The notes below the pieces were generated by a model, which made no database searches, was not told the DNA's origin, and was given only the letters and a program-made list of their open reading frames with translations. A stretch of 64,000 nucleotides of DNA, taken from NCBI GenBank assembly GCA_963703855.1, contig CAVPFW010000018.1:1-64000 (forward strand), given 5' to 3'. Origin of the DNA: AP-15 sp963703855. Its GTDB lineage: Bacteria; Pseudomonadota; Alphaproteobacteria; ATCC43930; CGMCC-115725. A program made the position numbers and the translations under genes. Each line of letters begins with the position of its first letter. The first letter of the stretch is position 1. This document shows, piece after piece, positions 53,883 through 62,398 of this stretch.

Positions 53883-55175
53883 CTACTCTCCTGCCACCGC
53901 CAAGCGGCCGACGCTGGGAACCACGTCGATCGGGCGGTCGGGCCGGATCCAGCGGGTCAGGACGATGGCGAACAGCAACAGACCGACGGAGAAGGCGAAC
54001 GGGGTCGTCCAGCTGCCGGTCCGCTGCAGGATCCAGCCGAACATGACCGGCGACAATATGCCGGCGACCGCGCCCGCGGCGTTCATCAGCGCGCTCGAAG
54101 AGCCGGCGTAATTGGGTGCTATGTCCATCGTCGCGGTCCACAGCGGCGAGATCGCGAAGCCGAGGAAGAACAGCGCGATCGTGAAGCCGGCCAGCCCGAT
54201 GACCAGATCGTGGACGAGTATCGCCGGCACCAGCCCCGCCACGGCGAGGGTCCAGCTGAGCGCGATCAGCAAGGAGCGCGCGATGTTCAGGTTCCCGGTG
54301 CGGCGCAGCAGATAGTCGGTGACGACGCCGCCGAGCAGCTCGGCGATCATCGCGCTGAACAGCATCGCCGCGTAAAACAAGGACGATTTCTTCAGATCGA
54401 GGCCGTAGTTTTTCTGGAACAGGGAGGGCATCCAGGTCACGTACAGCCAGCCGGTCCAGCCCTGACAGAAGTAGATGATCATCAGCGGCGCCACGCGGGG
54501 GACGAGCCGTCGCCACGGCACCGGGCCGGAACCGCTTCGGCTTGCGGGATCTGCGCTCGGCAGCGCCGCCACCTCCGCGCTGGTGATGGCGGGATGCTGG
54601 CGCGGATCCTCGCGGAAAAACCACCACCACACCGCCGCCCAAAATGCCGACAGGATGCCGAGCGCGACGAATGAAAAACGCCAGGAGAACCAGATGATCA
54701 GGAAGGCGACGATCGGCGCCGCAGCTCCCGCGCCGAGACGCCCGGCGGCGTGGGTGATCCCGACCGCCGTGCCGCGCGACGCGAGCGGGGTCCATCTCGA
54801 CAGCGCACGGGTGGCCGCCGGCAGTGTCGCGCCCTCCCCCATGCCGAGCACCAAGCGCACGGCGAACAGCGAGAGGAGCCCGGTAACTGCGCCGGTCGCG
54901 ATCGTCGTGATCGACCAGGCTAGCCCGCAGACGGTCAAGGTGCGTCGCGCGCCGAAGCGGTCGGCGAACCAGCCCCCGACCAGCTGAAACGGCGCATAGG
55001 CGTAGTTGAAGGCCGAAAAGGCGATCCCGAGCGCGATATTGCCGAGGCCAAGGTCCTTCTGCATCACGCTCGCCGCGGCGGCCAGGTTGACGCGGTCGAT
55101 AAAGAGGATGAAGTGCATCATGACCAGCAGGGCCAGGAAGTTCCTGGTGGCGCGTCCGCTGAAGGGGAACAGCAT
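53883..55175 (-). CDS. MFS transporter, anion:cation symporter (ACS) type
   Basis: A 430-residue twelve-helix transporter. The N-terminal half shows RVNLAAAASVMQKDLGLGN, VGGWFADRFGARRTLTVCGL and GMGEGATLPAATRALSRW, the ACS-family signature found in transporters for organic acids (glucarate, tartrate, phthalate, hexuronates). The central loop is Ser/Gly-rich, and the second half has LFYAAMLFSAMIAELLGGVV. It is full length. The direction and spacing suggest its own transcript. Confidence 0.87.
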   Translation of the reverse strand: MLFPFSGRATRNFLALLVMMHFILFIDRVNLAAAASVMQKDLGLGNIALGIAFSAFNYAYAPFQLVGGWFADRFGARRTLTVCGLAWSITTIATGAVTGLLSLFAVRLVLGMGEGATLPAATRALSRWTPLASRGTAVGITHAAGRLGAGAAAPIVAFLIIWFSWRFSFVALGILSAFWAAVWWWFFREDPRQHPAITSAEVAALPSADPASRSGSGPVPWRRLVPRVAPLMIIYFCQGWTGWLYVTWMPSLFQKNYGLDLKKSSLFYAAMLFSAMIAELLGGVVTDYLLRRTGNLNIARSLLIALSWTLAVAGLVPAILVHDLVIGLAGFTIALFFLGFAISPLWTATMDIAPNYAGSSSALMNAAGAVAGILSPVMFGWILQRTGSWTTPFAFSVGLLLFAIVLTRWIRPDRPIDVVPSVGRLAVAGE

Positions 55176-55309
55176 GCTGTTTTCTTCTCCCTAAGCCATA
55201 CGAGTGTGGCAGATCGTGCTAAGGCGCGCATTGCCGCATTGTGCACGGCCGCAGCGCTGGCAGCCGCTGCCGAGCAGGTTGTGGACAGACGGGCAACCCC
55301 GGGGCTGGC

Positions 55310-55747
55310 CTATATGTTCAGCGGCGGCAGGCCGAGGCGGGGGATCTCGATCGCCGGGCAGCGATTCATCACGATCTTGACGCCGCGGGCTTCGGCACGG
55401 GCGGCAGCCGCGTCGTCGCGGACGCCGAGCTGCATCCACACCACCTTGGCGCCGGCCGCGACCGCCGCGTCGACTACCGCACCGGCCGCCTCGCTGCGGC
55501 GAAACACGTCGACCATGTCGACGGGCTCGGGAATTTCGGCGAGCGAGGGCCAGCACCTCTCGCCGAGAATCGTGCCGTCTGCGGCGTTGGGGTTGACCGG
55601 GATCGCGCGATAGCCGCGGCGCTGCAGATAGGCCATGACCCGGTGGCTCGGCCGCTCGCGCCTGGGGCTCGCGCCGACCACGGCGATGGTCCGCACCTTC
55701 GTCAGAATGTCGCGCAGATAGGCCTCGGAATAGCTGTCGTGGTCCAT
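55310..55747 (-). CDS. CoA-binding domain protein (YccU-like)
   Basis: A 145-residue Rossmann-fold CoA-binding protein (PF13380): VRTIAVVGASPRRERPSHRV, YLQRRGYRAIPVNPNA, MVDVFRRSEAAGAVVDAAV and VWMQLGVRDDAAAARAEARG then NRCPAIEIPRL. The family resembles the CoA-binding domain of succinyl-CoA ligase; function is unproven. It follows the enoyl-CoA hydratase gene by 7 nt, implying co-transcription and a role with acyl-CoA compounds. Confidence 0.88.
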   Translation of the reverse strand: MDHDSYSEAYLRDILTKVRTIAVVGASPRRERPSHRVMAYLQRRGYRAIPVNPNAADGTILGERCWPSLAEIPEPVDMVDVFRRSEAAGAVVDAAVAAGAKVVWMQLGVRDDAAAARAEARGVKIVMNRCPAIEIPRLGLPPLNI

Positions 55748-55754
55748 CGCCCCC

Positions 55755-56561
55755 TCACCGGTCCTGCCATACCGGGGCGCGCTTGGCGAGAAAGGCGTCG
55801 ATGCCTTCGCCGGCGTCGTTCGCCAGCATGTTCGTCGTCATGACCTCGGCGGCGTAGCGATAGGCGGCGGCGAGGTCGAGCTCGGCCTGGCGGTAGAACG
55901 CCTCCTTGCCGATCGCCAAGGTGAAGGCCGATTTGCCGGCGATGTGGCGGGCCAGGGCGCTGACCACGGGGCGCAGACCCGCTCGCGGAACGATGCGGTT
56001 GACGAGCCCGATATCGCGCGCGCCCATCGCATTGATCTGTTCGCCGGTCAGCAGCATTTCCATCGCCGCCTTGCGCCCGACCGTGCGCGACAGCGCCACC
56101 ATCGGGGTCGAGCAGAACAGCCCGATATTGACGCCGGGGGTGGCGAAGCGGGCATCCTCGGAGGCGATCGCCAGATCGCAGGTCGCGACCAGCTGGCAGC
56201 CCGCCGCCGTCGCCACCCCGTGCACCTCGGCGATGACCGGCTTTGGCAGGTGGACAATCGCCAGCATCAATTCGCTGCATTGGGCGAAGATGCGCTGGTA
56301 GGTCTCGCGCTGCGGATCGCCGCGGATCTCGTGCAGATCGTGCCCGGCGCAAAAGGCCGGCCCGGCCCCGGCGATGACGACGACGCGCGCCTCCGTGTCC
56401 TCGGCCGCCCGGCCGAGGGCGTCGATCATTGCGTCCATCAGCGCCGCCGACAGCGCGTTGCGCGCCTGCGGCCGGTTCATCGTCAGACGCAGCACCCCGC
56501 CGTCGCTATGCGCCTCGAGGAGAACCGGGACTTTCTCGGTGACCATTGGCATCGCCGTCAT
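55755..56561 (-). CDS. Enoyl-CoA hydratase/isomerase family protein
   Basis: A 268-residue crotonase-fold enzyme, start ATG 56561 (MTAMPMVTEKVP). Motifs are LRLTMNRPQARNALSAALMD, IAGAGPAFCAGHDLHEIRGD (oxyanion hole and CoA pocket) and HGVATAAGCQLVATCDLAIA. The Glu usual in the second catalytic position of hydratases appears replaced in NIGLFCSTPMVALSR, typical of the ECHDC3-like group, so hydratase activity may be weak or altered. It forms an operon with the CoA-binding gene. Confidence 0.87.
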   Translation of the reverse strand: MTAMPMVTEKVPVLLEAHSDGGVLRLTMNRPQARNALSAALMDAMIDALGRAAEDTEARVVVIAGAGPAFCAGHDLHEIRGDPQRETYQRIFAQCSELMLAIVHLPKPVIAEVHGVATAAGCQLVATCDLAIASEDARFATPGVNIGLFCSTPMVALSRTVGRKAAMEMLLTGEQINAMGARDIGLVNRIVPRAGLRPVVSALARHIAGKSAFTLAIGKEAFYRQAELDLAAAYRYAAEVMTTNMLANDAGEGIDAFLAKRAPVWQDR

Positions 56562-56650
56562 CACGCCTTCACCCTTGCCTGCCCGACGCGGAACCGCAAC
56601 TCTGATGCCGGCGCCGTCGCGGCGGCAACAGGTATTTTGAGGAGCAGAAG

Positions 56651-57685
56651 GTGGAGGACAGCGCCGCGCCATTGCGTGAGGCGTGGTATTACGCGGCGGC
56701 CGGCCGGTGCATCAAACCGCGGGCGATGGTGGCAAAGCTGATGCTCGGCGAGCCGGTGCTGATCGGCCGCGACGCCGAGGGTGCGGCGTTCGCCCTGCGC
56801 GACCTGTGCCCGCACCGCGGCATGCGGCTCAGCGCCGGCCGATTCGACGGGCGCGAGGTCGAGTGCTGCTATCACGGCTGGCGCTTCGACACCGGTGGCC
56901 GGTGCACGGCGATCCCGTCCCTGGTGCCGGGCCAGGCGTTCGCGCCCGGCCGCGTTCGCGTCCGCGCCTACCCGGCACGCGAGGTGCAGGGCAACATCTG
57001 GGTTTACTTTGGTGACGACCCGGCCACGGCGCCGGAGATCCCGGTCCTCGACGGGTTCGGGGACGCCGCCCCCGATCTGGTCGAGCGCGTCCTTTTCGCG
57101 GCCGCGATCGACCATGCCGTCGTCGGGCTGATGGACCCCGCGCACGGGCCCTTCGTGCACCGCGCCTGGTGGTGGCGCTCGCGCCGGTCGATCCAGGCCA
57201 AGGCCAAGGCTTTTGCCCCATCGCCTTGGGGCTTTACGATGAGCCGCCACATGCCCTCGGCCAACTCGCGCGCCTACCGGCTCTTAGGCGGCACCCCGGA
57301 AACCGAGATCGTCTTTCGGCTGCCGAGCGTCAGGGTCGAGCACATCCATGCCGGGCGCCGTCTCGTCGGCAATCTGACCGCGATCACCCCGATCGACGAC
57401 CGGACGACCGAGATCAACCATTGCGTCTATTGGACTTCGCCCTGGCTCGGCATGCTGAAGCCGCTGCTGCGGCCTTACGTGCGCGCGTTCCTGCGCCAGG
57501 ACCGCGACATCATGGAGCGCCAGCAGCAGGGGTTGCGCTTCGCGCCGCCCTTGATGCTGATCGACGACGCCGACACCCAGGCCAAATGGTATTACCGGCT
57601 CAAGCGCGAGTACCGCCGCGCCCGCGCCGCCAGCCGGCCGTTCGCGAACCCGGTCGAGCCCCGCACCCTCGAATGGCGCAGCTGA
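56651..57685 (+). CDS. Rieske non-heme iron oxygenase, large subunit
   Basis: A 344-residue ring-hydroxylating oxygenase alpha-type subunit, starting at GTG 56651. The Rieske [2Fe-2S] ligands are Cys53 and His55 (DLCPHRGMRL) and Cys72 and His75 (ECCYHGWRF). The catalytic iron site lies in DHAVVGLMDPAHGPFVHRAW. It resembles single-component-type oxygenases such as vanillate or carnitine demethylases. No ferredoxin reductase or beta subunit is adjacent. It is divergent from the enoyl-CoA hydratase (89 nt). Confidence 0.9.
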   Translation: MEDSAAPLREAWYYAAAGRCIKPRAMVAKLMLGEPVLIGRDAEGAAFALRDLCPHRGMRLSAGRFDGREVECCYHGWRFDTGGRCTAIPSLVPGQAFAPGRVRVRAYPAREVQGNIWVYFGDDPATAPEIPVLDGFGDAAPDLVERVLFAAAIDHAVVGLMDPAHGPFVHRAWWWRSRRSIQAKAKAFAPSPWGFTMSRHMPSANSRAYRLLGGTPETEIVFRLPSVRVEHIHAGRRLVGNLTAITPIDDRTTEINHCVYWTSPWLGMLKPLLRPYVRAFLRQDRDIMERQQQGLRFAPPLMLIDDADTQAKWYYRLKREYRRARAASRPFANPVEPRTLEWRS

Positions 57686-57706
57686 GCGCGCGTTGGCGCA
57701 AAGCCG

Positions 57707-57732
57707 AAAAAAGCGGCGCCCGGAGGCGCCGC
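57707..57732 (-). terminator. Rho-independent terminator of the PEP-CTERM gene at 57753
   Basis: Minus strand: GCGGCGCC, loop TCCG, GGCGCCGC, then six T (complement of 57707-57712). The perfect 8-bp stem and T tract lie 20 nt after the stop at 57753. The end of the convergent Rieske gene (57685) is just beyond it. Confidence 0.85.
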
Positions 57733-57752
57733 CCTGAGCATGTCGGTTTTCT

Positions 57753-58793
57753 TTACGCGGCCTTGCGCCGGCGGCGAAACGCACCGAGACCGAACAGCGC
57801 GGTGCCGAGCAGAGCCAACGAGGCCGGCTCGGGAACCGGCGGCGGGACCACGCCCGACAACGGAGCGATGTCGTCGAGACTGCCCGCCAGGAAGCTCTCG
57901 GCGCGGGTGCCCGTCCCGATCAGACCGGTGGCGTCATAGTCAACGCCGACCAGGTTGCCGTTGTTGGAGGCGACGAACAGGTGGCCCTTGCCATCGGCCG
58001 CCGACTGGTCGAACTCGTCGCCGCCGGTCGGGTCGGTGATCGACGAAACAATGCTGCCCGCACCGGGGTCGAACTGGTCGATCTGGTTGCCGCTGCTGAA
58101 GATCACGTCGTTGGTGAACGGATCGAAGGTCACCCCGTGCGCCGCCACCCCGCTCAGCAAGGTGTGCAAGGTAGCGGTGGTGCCGCTGAAGGTGACCGTG
58201 CCAAAATCCCCCGACGTGCTGTCGTCGACGGTGGTCCCATAATACCAGGTGCTGTTATGGGTGTCGAAGACCAGGCCGGTTACCTGATTGCTGTTCCTGC
58301 CTCCGGTGACGGTGATGTCGGTGCCGGTGCTGGCGTTGACCAGGCCGCCGCCGGACAAGGTAAAGCTGGTAAAATTGGCCCCGCAATTGGTGTTGCACAA
58401 GGTGTACAGGGTGGCGCTCGGGCTGTTCGCCGATAGCGCCAGATGATACGACCCGTTGCTGCTCGCCGTGGTGCTGGCGCTGGCAACGGCGGCGCCGCCG
58501 ACCGTGATCTCGTGAACCTGGGCTGGATTGTTGGCGTTCTGCCCGCCGATCAGCAGGTTGCCGTCCGGGGCGAACGCGATGCCGTCGGCCCCGGTGGTGG
58601 TCGCGACGTTGCTGGTCCCGCTGAAGGTGAGGCTGGTTCCGTTGAGCAGCGCCGTCGTGGTGTGGACGTTGGGTGTCCCGCTGAACGTCGTGTAAAAGAG
58701 TTTTGCGGTTACCGGGTCCGCCTGGGCCTGTGCCGCGTATAGGCCGCAAGCAAGAAGCGCCGCGCCGTAGAGTAGAGCCTTGTCGAGCTGCAT
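57753..58793 (-). CDS. PEP-CTERM protein with NHL/YVTN-like propeller body
   Basis: A 346-residue exported protein, start ATG 58793, with signal peptide (LLYGAALLACGLYAAQAQA). The body is Thr/Ser/Gly-rich with blade-like repeats (GADGIAFAPDGNLLIGGQNA, HGVTFDPFTNDVIFSSGNQI, GHLFVASNNGNLVGVDYDAT). The C-terminal sorting tag is PEPASLALLGTALFGLGAF then RRRRKAA. A perfect sigma-54-type promoter precedes it by 42 nt and a strong terminator follows, so it is a single-gene transcript. Confidence 0.92.
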   Translation of the reverse strand: MQLDKALLYGAALLACGLYAAQAQADPVTAKLFYTTFSGTPNVHTTTALLNGTSLTFSGTSNVATTTGADGIAFAPDGNLLIGGQNANNPAQVHEITVGGAAVASASTTASSNGSYHLALSANSPSATLYTLCNTNCGANFTSFTLSGGGLVNASTGTDITVTGGRNSNQVTGLVFDTHNSTWYYGTTVDDSTSGDFGTVTFSGTTATLHTLLSGVAAHGVTFDPFTNDVIFSSGNQIDQFDPGAGSIVSSITDPTGGDEFDQSAADGKGHLFVASNNGNLVGVDYDATGLIGTGTRAESFLAGSLDDIAPLSGVVPPPVPEPASLALLGTALFGLGAFRRRRKAA

Positions 58794-58834
58794 GATACTC
58801 GCCTGTCTATCTGGAGAACTTGACAGGTAAAGGG

Positions 58835-58849
58835 GCAATTCCCGTGCCA
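58835..58849 (-). promoter_or_regulatory. Sigma-54 (RpoN)-type promoter
   Basis: The minus strand reads TGGCACGGGAATTGC, a perfect TGGCACG-N4-TTGC element, 42 nt upstream of the PEP-CTERM start at 58793. Confidence 0.75.
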
Positions 58850-59034
58850 TCCCAGTGTAATCAGATGGTTAGGCGACAATAATGGTTAATTAAATGCGCA
58901 ATTGTAAAGCTCCCCGACAGGTGCCGCGAAGCCGGGGCCGTCGCGTCGGCAATCCGGCCGCGATGGCGCCGATCCATGGCCCGACGACGGGGAGGGCGCC
59001 TGCTGAAGGATTGTCGAAGAGGTCAGGGCGGCCG

Positions 59035-59796
59035 TTATTTCCCGAAGAACAGCCCGCCGTTGACGTGGATCGTCTGGCCGGTGATGTAGCGGCCTTCGGG
59101 GCCGACCAGAAAACGCACCATCGCTGCGATTTCCTCGGGTTTGCCCTGGCGGCCCAGCGGGATCTCCCGCGCGAGCCCGCGGCCGTGCGGGCCGCCGGCC
59201 GAGGGGCCGCGCACGGTGTCGATCGAGCCCGGGGCGACGGCGTTGGCGGTGATGTTGTGCGGCGCCAATTCCATCGCCAGCCCGCGCAGAAAGCCTTCGA
59301 GCCCGGCCTTCGAGGCGTTGACATGGACCCGGCCGGTGGAGCCGGCGTGATGCGATATGCCGGACAGCCCGACAAACGACCCGCCGCCGCGCTTGATCAT
59401 CTCCGGCACGACCGCTTTCGCCAGCACGAAGGCGCCGTCGAGCGCCACCGCCAGGATCTCGTGCCATTCCTCGAGGCTCATCTGCAGGAACGAGGTCTGC
59501 CGCCTGAGGCCGGCGTTGCCGATGGCGATGTCGACCCCGCCGAACTCCTTGACCGCGGCCTCGACCATCGCCGCCACCGCGTCGGGCTTCGACACGTCGG
59601 CGAGGCAGGGCATCGCCCGGCCGCCGGCCGCGCGGATCTCCTTGGCGGTCTCCTCGATGATGGCGCGGTCGCCGCGGCCGTTGACGACCACGGCGGCGCC
59701 GTCGGCGGCAAGCATCTCGGCGATCGCCTTGCCGATGTTCTTGCCCGAGCCGGTAATGATCGCGACCTTGCCCGCCAGCGCCTTGTCTTCAGCCAT
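59035..59796 (-). CDS. SDR-family protein with altered catalytic tyrosine
   Basis: A 253-residue short-chain dehydrogenase fold, start ATG 59796 (MAEDKALAGKVAIITGSGKN). The cofactor loop TGSGKNIGKA, the NGRGD end of beta-2, DVSKPD, GNAG and the terminal TGQTIHVNGGLFFGK are as expected. The catalytic segment reads GRVHVNASKAG: the Lys is present, but the position of the Tyr in YxxxK is Val. Either another residue replaces it, or the protein is a non-canonical or inactive member. It is a single gene with no close neighbour. Confidence 0.86.
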   Translation of the reverse strand: MAEDKALAGKVAIITGSGKNIGKAIAEMLAADGAAVVVNGRGDRAIIEETAKEIRAAGGRAMPCLADVSKPDAVAAMVEAAVKEFGGVDIAIGNAGLRRQTSFLQMSLEEWHEILAVALDGAFVLAKAVVPEMIKRGGGSFVGLSGISHHAGSTGRVHVNASKAGLEGFLRGLAMELAPHNITANAVAPGSIDTVRGPSAGGPHGRGLAREIPLGRQGKPEEIAAMVRFLVGPEGRYITGQTIHVNGGLFFGK

Positions 59797-60008
59797 GCGT
59801 CCCTCCAGTTTGCCGCCGCGGCTCGGCGGACGTGGCGCCGGGCAATGTTCCGGCGGCCTCACTCGCCTGATACGAGAGGTCAGGTAAGCACCGCGACCGA
59901 CGCGGCGTCAACTCGGCCTGCCTTTGAAAAGCGCAAGCCCGAAATGGGACGGGCGCCGCGGAGACCGCGACGCCCGCTGCCCTGTACGCTCTGCGGCCGA
60001 GCTAGTCA

Positions 60009-60040
60009 GGCAGGATTCGTCGAGTTGATCCACATTTCCG
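60009..60040. repeat. Dispersed 32-bp repeat, copy 2
   Basis: Identical to 30279-30310 except for one base. Here it lies in a non-coding repeat-rich stretch rather than inside an operon, and it is directly followed by a REP-like hairpin. Confidence 0.7.
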
Positions 60041-60177
60041 AAGGGGCCGCCACTCTTCCCGCTCTCCCCCGCCGGCCGGGGGAGAGTGAGGGGTGAGGGG
60101 GCCATGCAGCATGGAACGCGCCGCCGAAATCGTTACGCCCCGGGCGAGGCGGAGTCCGCGGCGGGTACCCCCTCACC

Positions 60178-60213
60178 CTCCTCTCTCCCCCCGCGCGCGG
60201 GGGGAGAGAGGAG
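60178..60213. repeat. Perfect 36-bp palindrome
   Basis: Two 18-nt arms, left CTCCTCTCTCCCCCCGCG and right its exact reverse complement, without a loop. It is preceded by CCCTCACC. It belongs to the same REP-like class as 9832-9935 and lies 35 nt beyond the stop of the PEP-CTERM gene at 60248. Confidence 0.8.
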
Positions 60214-60247
60214 AAGATAGGGGGATCAACTTGGTGTAATTTCTGCT

Positions 60248-61246
60248 TTAGGCAGGATTTCCGCCGTGCGAGCGCTGCCGCCAGGCGCCGAAGCCGAACA
60301 GGCCGACCAGGGCAGAGCCGAGAAGAACCAGCGCCGACGGCTCGGGAGCGCTCGGTCCGCAGGTCGCGCAGATTTCGCCGAAGACGGCCAATCCGCCCAA
60401 TGGACCGCCCCCGACCAGGCCGGCGTTCCACGATTCGTCGATCGCGCCGGTGGCAATGTTCACCTCGAACACATCCCCATTAAAGTAGTCCGCCGTCCAG
60501 AAATCCGTCCCGTTGGGATCGAGATTGAGCGCGAACAGCAGGCTGGTGCCGGGGATCGTGTAGGTCTTGACGATGTTGCCGCTCGCGTCGAGCTGGACCA
60601 CCTCGCTGGTATCCGCGACGAGTTCCCCTCCATTGGAGAGGATCCGGTGCGCATAGGCGTTGCTGCCGGGCAGACCGTTGGCGAAATTCGGGTTCTGGGT
60701 ACTCGTGGCGAGGTTGAACGACAGAACCGAACTGCCCTCCGAGGTATAATGGAGCGTATGCAGGTCGGACGCCAGATCGAGCCAATCGGTGCCGCGATCC
60801 TGAATCGCTGGCGCGAAACTGGCCACGGGCACGCCGGCCAGGGTGAACTCCAGCACGTTGTGGTTCCCGTCCGGCTGACCGACGTAGAGAACCTTATTGG
60901 TGTTGTCGATGGCGATCAATTCGGGATGGCCGGTGTAGCCGCTGCCGAAGTTCGCGGTGATCAGGTTCCCGGAATTGTCGAACTTGACGACGGTGTTCGC
61001 GGCAAAGCCGGCGGTGGCGTAGAGGTTGCCCGAGGCGTCGAAGGCCATGCCGTCGCCTTCGCCCGGATGCGTGTCGTTGAGCGTCTGAACCAGGACGCCC
61101 GCCGGAGTGAACTCCTTGATGATGCCGCCGCCGACATCGGCAAAGACATCGCCTGTCGTGTACGGGGCGGCCCACGCCGCCGATGTGATCAACGTGCCGG
61201 CGCACAACGCGACCAGCGGCGTTGCCGCTCCCCAAAATCTATTCAT
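60248..61246 (-). CDS. PEP-CTERM protein with NHL-like propeller body
   Basis: A 332-residue exported protein, start ATG 61246 after GGGAGGAATG. Signal peptide LVALCAGTLITSAAWAA is followed by propeller-like repeats (EGDGMAFDASGNLYATAGFA, HPELIAIDNTNKVLYVGQPD, ALNLDPNGTDFWTADYFNGD). The C-terminal tag is PEPSALVLLGSALVGLFGF then AWRQRSHGG. A perfect sigma-54-type promoter lies 41 nt upstream. It is similar in build to the PEP-CTERM protein at 57753. Confidence 0.92.
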   Translation of the reverse strand: MNRFWGAATPLVALCAGTLITSAAWAAPYTTGDVFADVGGGIIKEFTPAGVLVQTLNDTHPGEGDGMAFDASGNLYATAGFAANTVVKFDNSGNLITANFGSGYTGHPELIAIDNTNKVLYVGQPDGNHNVLEFTLAGVPVASFAPAIQDRGTDWLDLASDLHTLHYTSEGSSVLSFNLATSTQNPNFANGLPGSNAYAHRILSNGGELVADTSEVVQLDASGNIVKTYTIPGTSLLFALNLDPNGTDFWTADYFNGDVFEVNIATGAIDESWNAGLVGGGPLGGLAVFGEICATCGPSAPEPSALVLLGSALVGLFGFGAWRQRSHGGNPA

Positions 61247-61286
61247 CGCATTCCTCCCGATCCAAAGTCGCACACCATTTTGTACG

Positions 61287-61301
61287 GCAAGTTTCGTGCC
61301 A
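61287..61301 (-). promoter_or_regulatory. Sigma-54 (RpoN)-type promoter
   Basis: The minus strand reads TGGCACGAAACTTGC, again TGGCACG-N4-TTGC, 41 nt before the PEP-CTERM start at 61246. GTTAACGATAA (minus strand, 61478-61488) lies about 180 nt further upstream and is also found near the promoter of the 40618 gene. Confidence 0.75.
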
Positions 61302-61367
61302 AAGAAGTTAGTCCCATAGTATCAGTGGCTTGCTCTTAGCGTGCGGGGTTGCGGGGCGCAGCGTTGT

Positions 61368-61402
61368 AAAAAAAGCCGACGGTCGACGCAAAATCGGTCG
61401 GC
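61368..61402 (-). terminator. Possible terminator of the alpha/beta hydrolase transcript
   Basis: Minus strand arms GCCGAC (61402-61397) and GTCGGC (61380-61375) are followed by seven T (complement of 61368-61374). The loop is long (16 nt) and the hairpin is about 210 nt after the hydrolase stop, so support is moderate. Nothing else is recognised in the 61302-61615 gap. Confidence 0.45.
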
Positions 61403-61615
61403 CAACCTGCTAAATTCCTTGTCGTCCGCTCCTTGAGAGAGAGGGCGGTTCAGCAGGTTCTAGGAATCAGCGCCTAATTATCGTTAACGTAGTATGACAT
61501 ATTGTGCTCTCGCGAATTGTTCCTCCGCCCTGGCGCAGAAGCGTAAAGAAGACCGACACCGTCAGTTCGAAGGCAATATCGCCGCAGCCGGAAGCCAGCT
61601 TTGGAATTGCGCGGC

Positions 61616-62398
61616 TCAACCCGTCCAGCGCAGGATCGCGGCGGCGACTTCGGCGGGCTTGTCGAGCTCGGCGAGGTGGCCGGCGCCGGGGATGACGGCG
61701 ATCTCGGTGCGGCCGGCGATGCCCGCGGCAAAGCGGTCGGCGTAGCTGCGCGGCACGATGCGGTCCTCGGCGCCCCAGATCAGGAGGGTCGGCGCCGCGA
61801 TCAATGGCAGCCGTTTTTCGAGCCGAGTGTTGCCGAGCGGCCAGAAGGCGCGCGCCGCCGCCTCGCTGGCGCGGGTCTGCTCGATCGGCCATTCCGGCGA
61901 GTTGGCGCCTTCGGGCTCGGTTTTGAGCTCGTTCCAGCGCTCGGGGTCGGCGCACAGGAGGGCCGGCACCTCGGGCGGCCGCTGCGCCCAAGGGTCGGTC
62001 GCCGGCTCCTTGTCGTCGAACAGGCCCCAGGGCGCGATCAACGCCAGGCGGCGCACCGATTGCGGCCAGATCGCCGCGATCTCGGCGGCAAACGAGCCGC
62101 CGACCGAGCCGCCGGCGAGATCGGCGCCGTCGAGCCCGGACTTTTGCACTAGCTGGCGCACCGCCACCACCCAGTCGAGATGGCTGTCGAGCACGCTATG
62201 CCCGCGGTCCCCGCCCGGAAAGCCCGGCAAGGACGGCACGATCACGGTGCGCTCGCGCGCCAATGCGTCGAGAAACGGGACCCAACGCGGCAGCCCGCCA
62301 AAGCCCGCTAAAAAACCGAGCTTCGGGCCTTCGCCCCGCTGCCACACCCGGGCCGGAAAGCCGTTGATGTCGACCGAAAATGTCCGCGGCTCGCTCAT
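61616..62398 (-). CDS. Alpha/beta hydrolase
   Basis: A 260-residue alpha/beta hydrolase-fold protein. The oxyanion region is LGFLAGFGGLPRW, the nucleophile elbow is GGSVGGSFAAEIAA (G-x-S-x-G), the acid is in LLIWGAEDRIVP, and the His is in PGAGHLAELDKP. This triad is complete. Members cleave esters, C-C bonds (meta-cleavage products) or lactones; the substrate is not evident. It is divergent from the MFS gene at 62601. Confidence 0.87.
   Translation of the reverse strand: MSEPRTFSVDINGFPARVWQRGEGPKLGFLAGFGGLPRWVPFLDALARERTVIVPSLPGFPGGDRGHSVLDSHLDWVVAVRQLVQKSGLDGADLAGGSVGGSFAAEIAAIWPQSVRRLALIAPWGLFDDKEPATDPWAQRPPEVPALLCADPERWNELKTEPEGANSPEWPIEQTRASEAAARAFWPLGNTRLEKRLPLIAAPTLLIWGAEDRIVPRSYADRFAAGIAGRTEIAVIPGAGHLAELDKPAEVAAAILRWTG

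Larger units (their letters stand above)
59797..60247. other. Intergenic region built of repeats
   Basis: No gene is seen. The stretch contains copy 2 of the 32-bp dispersed repeat (60009-60040), a CTCTCCCCC/GGGGGAGAG hairpin (60057-60085) and a perfect 36-bp palindrome (60178-60213). It separates the SDR gene from a PEP-CTERM gene. Confidence 0.6.
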
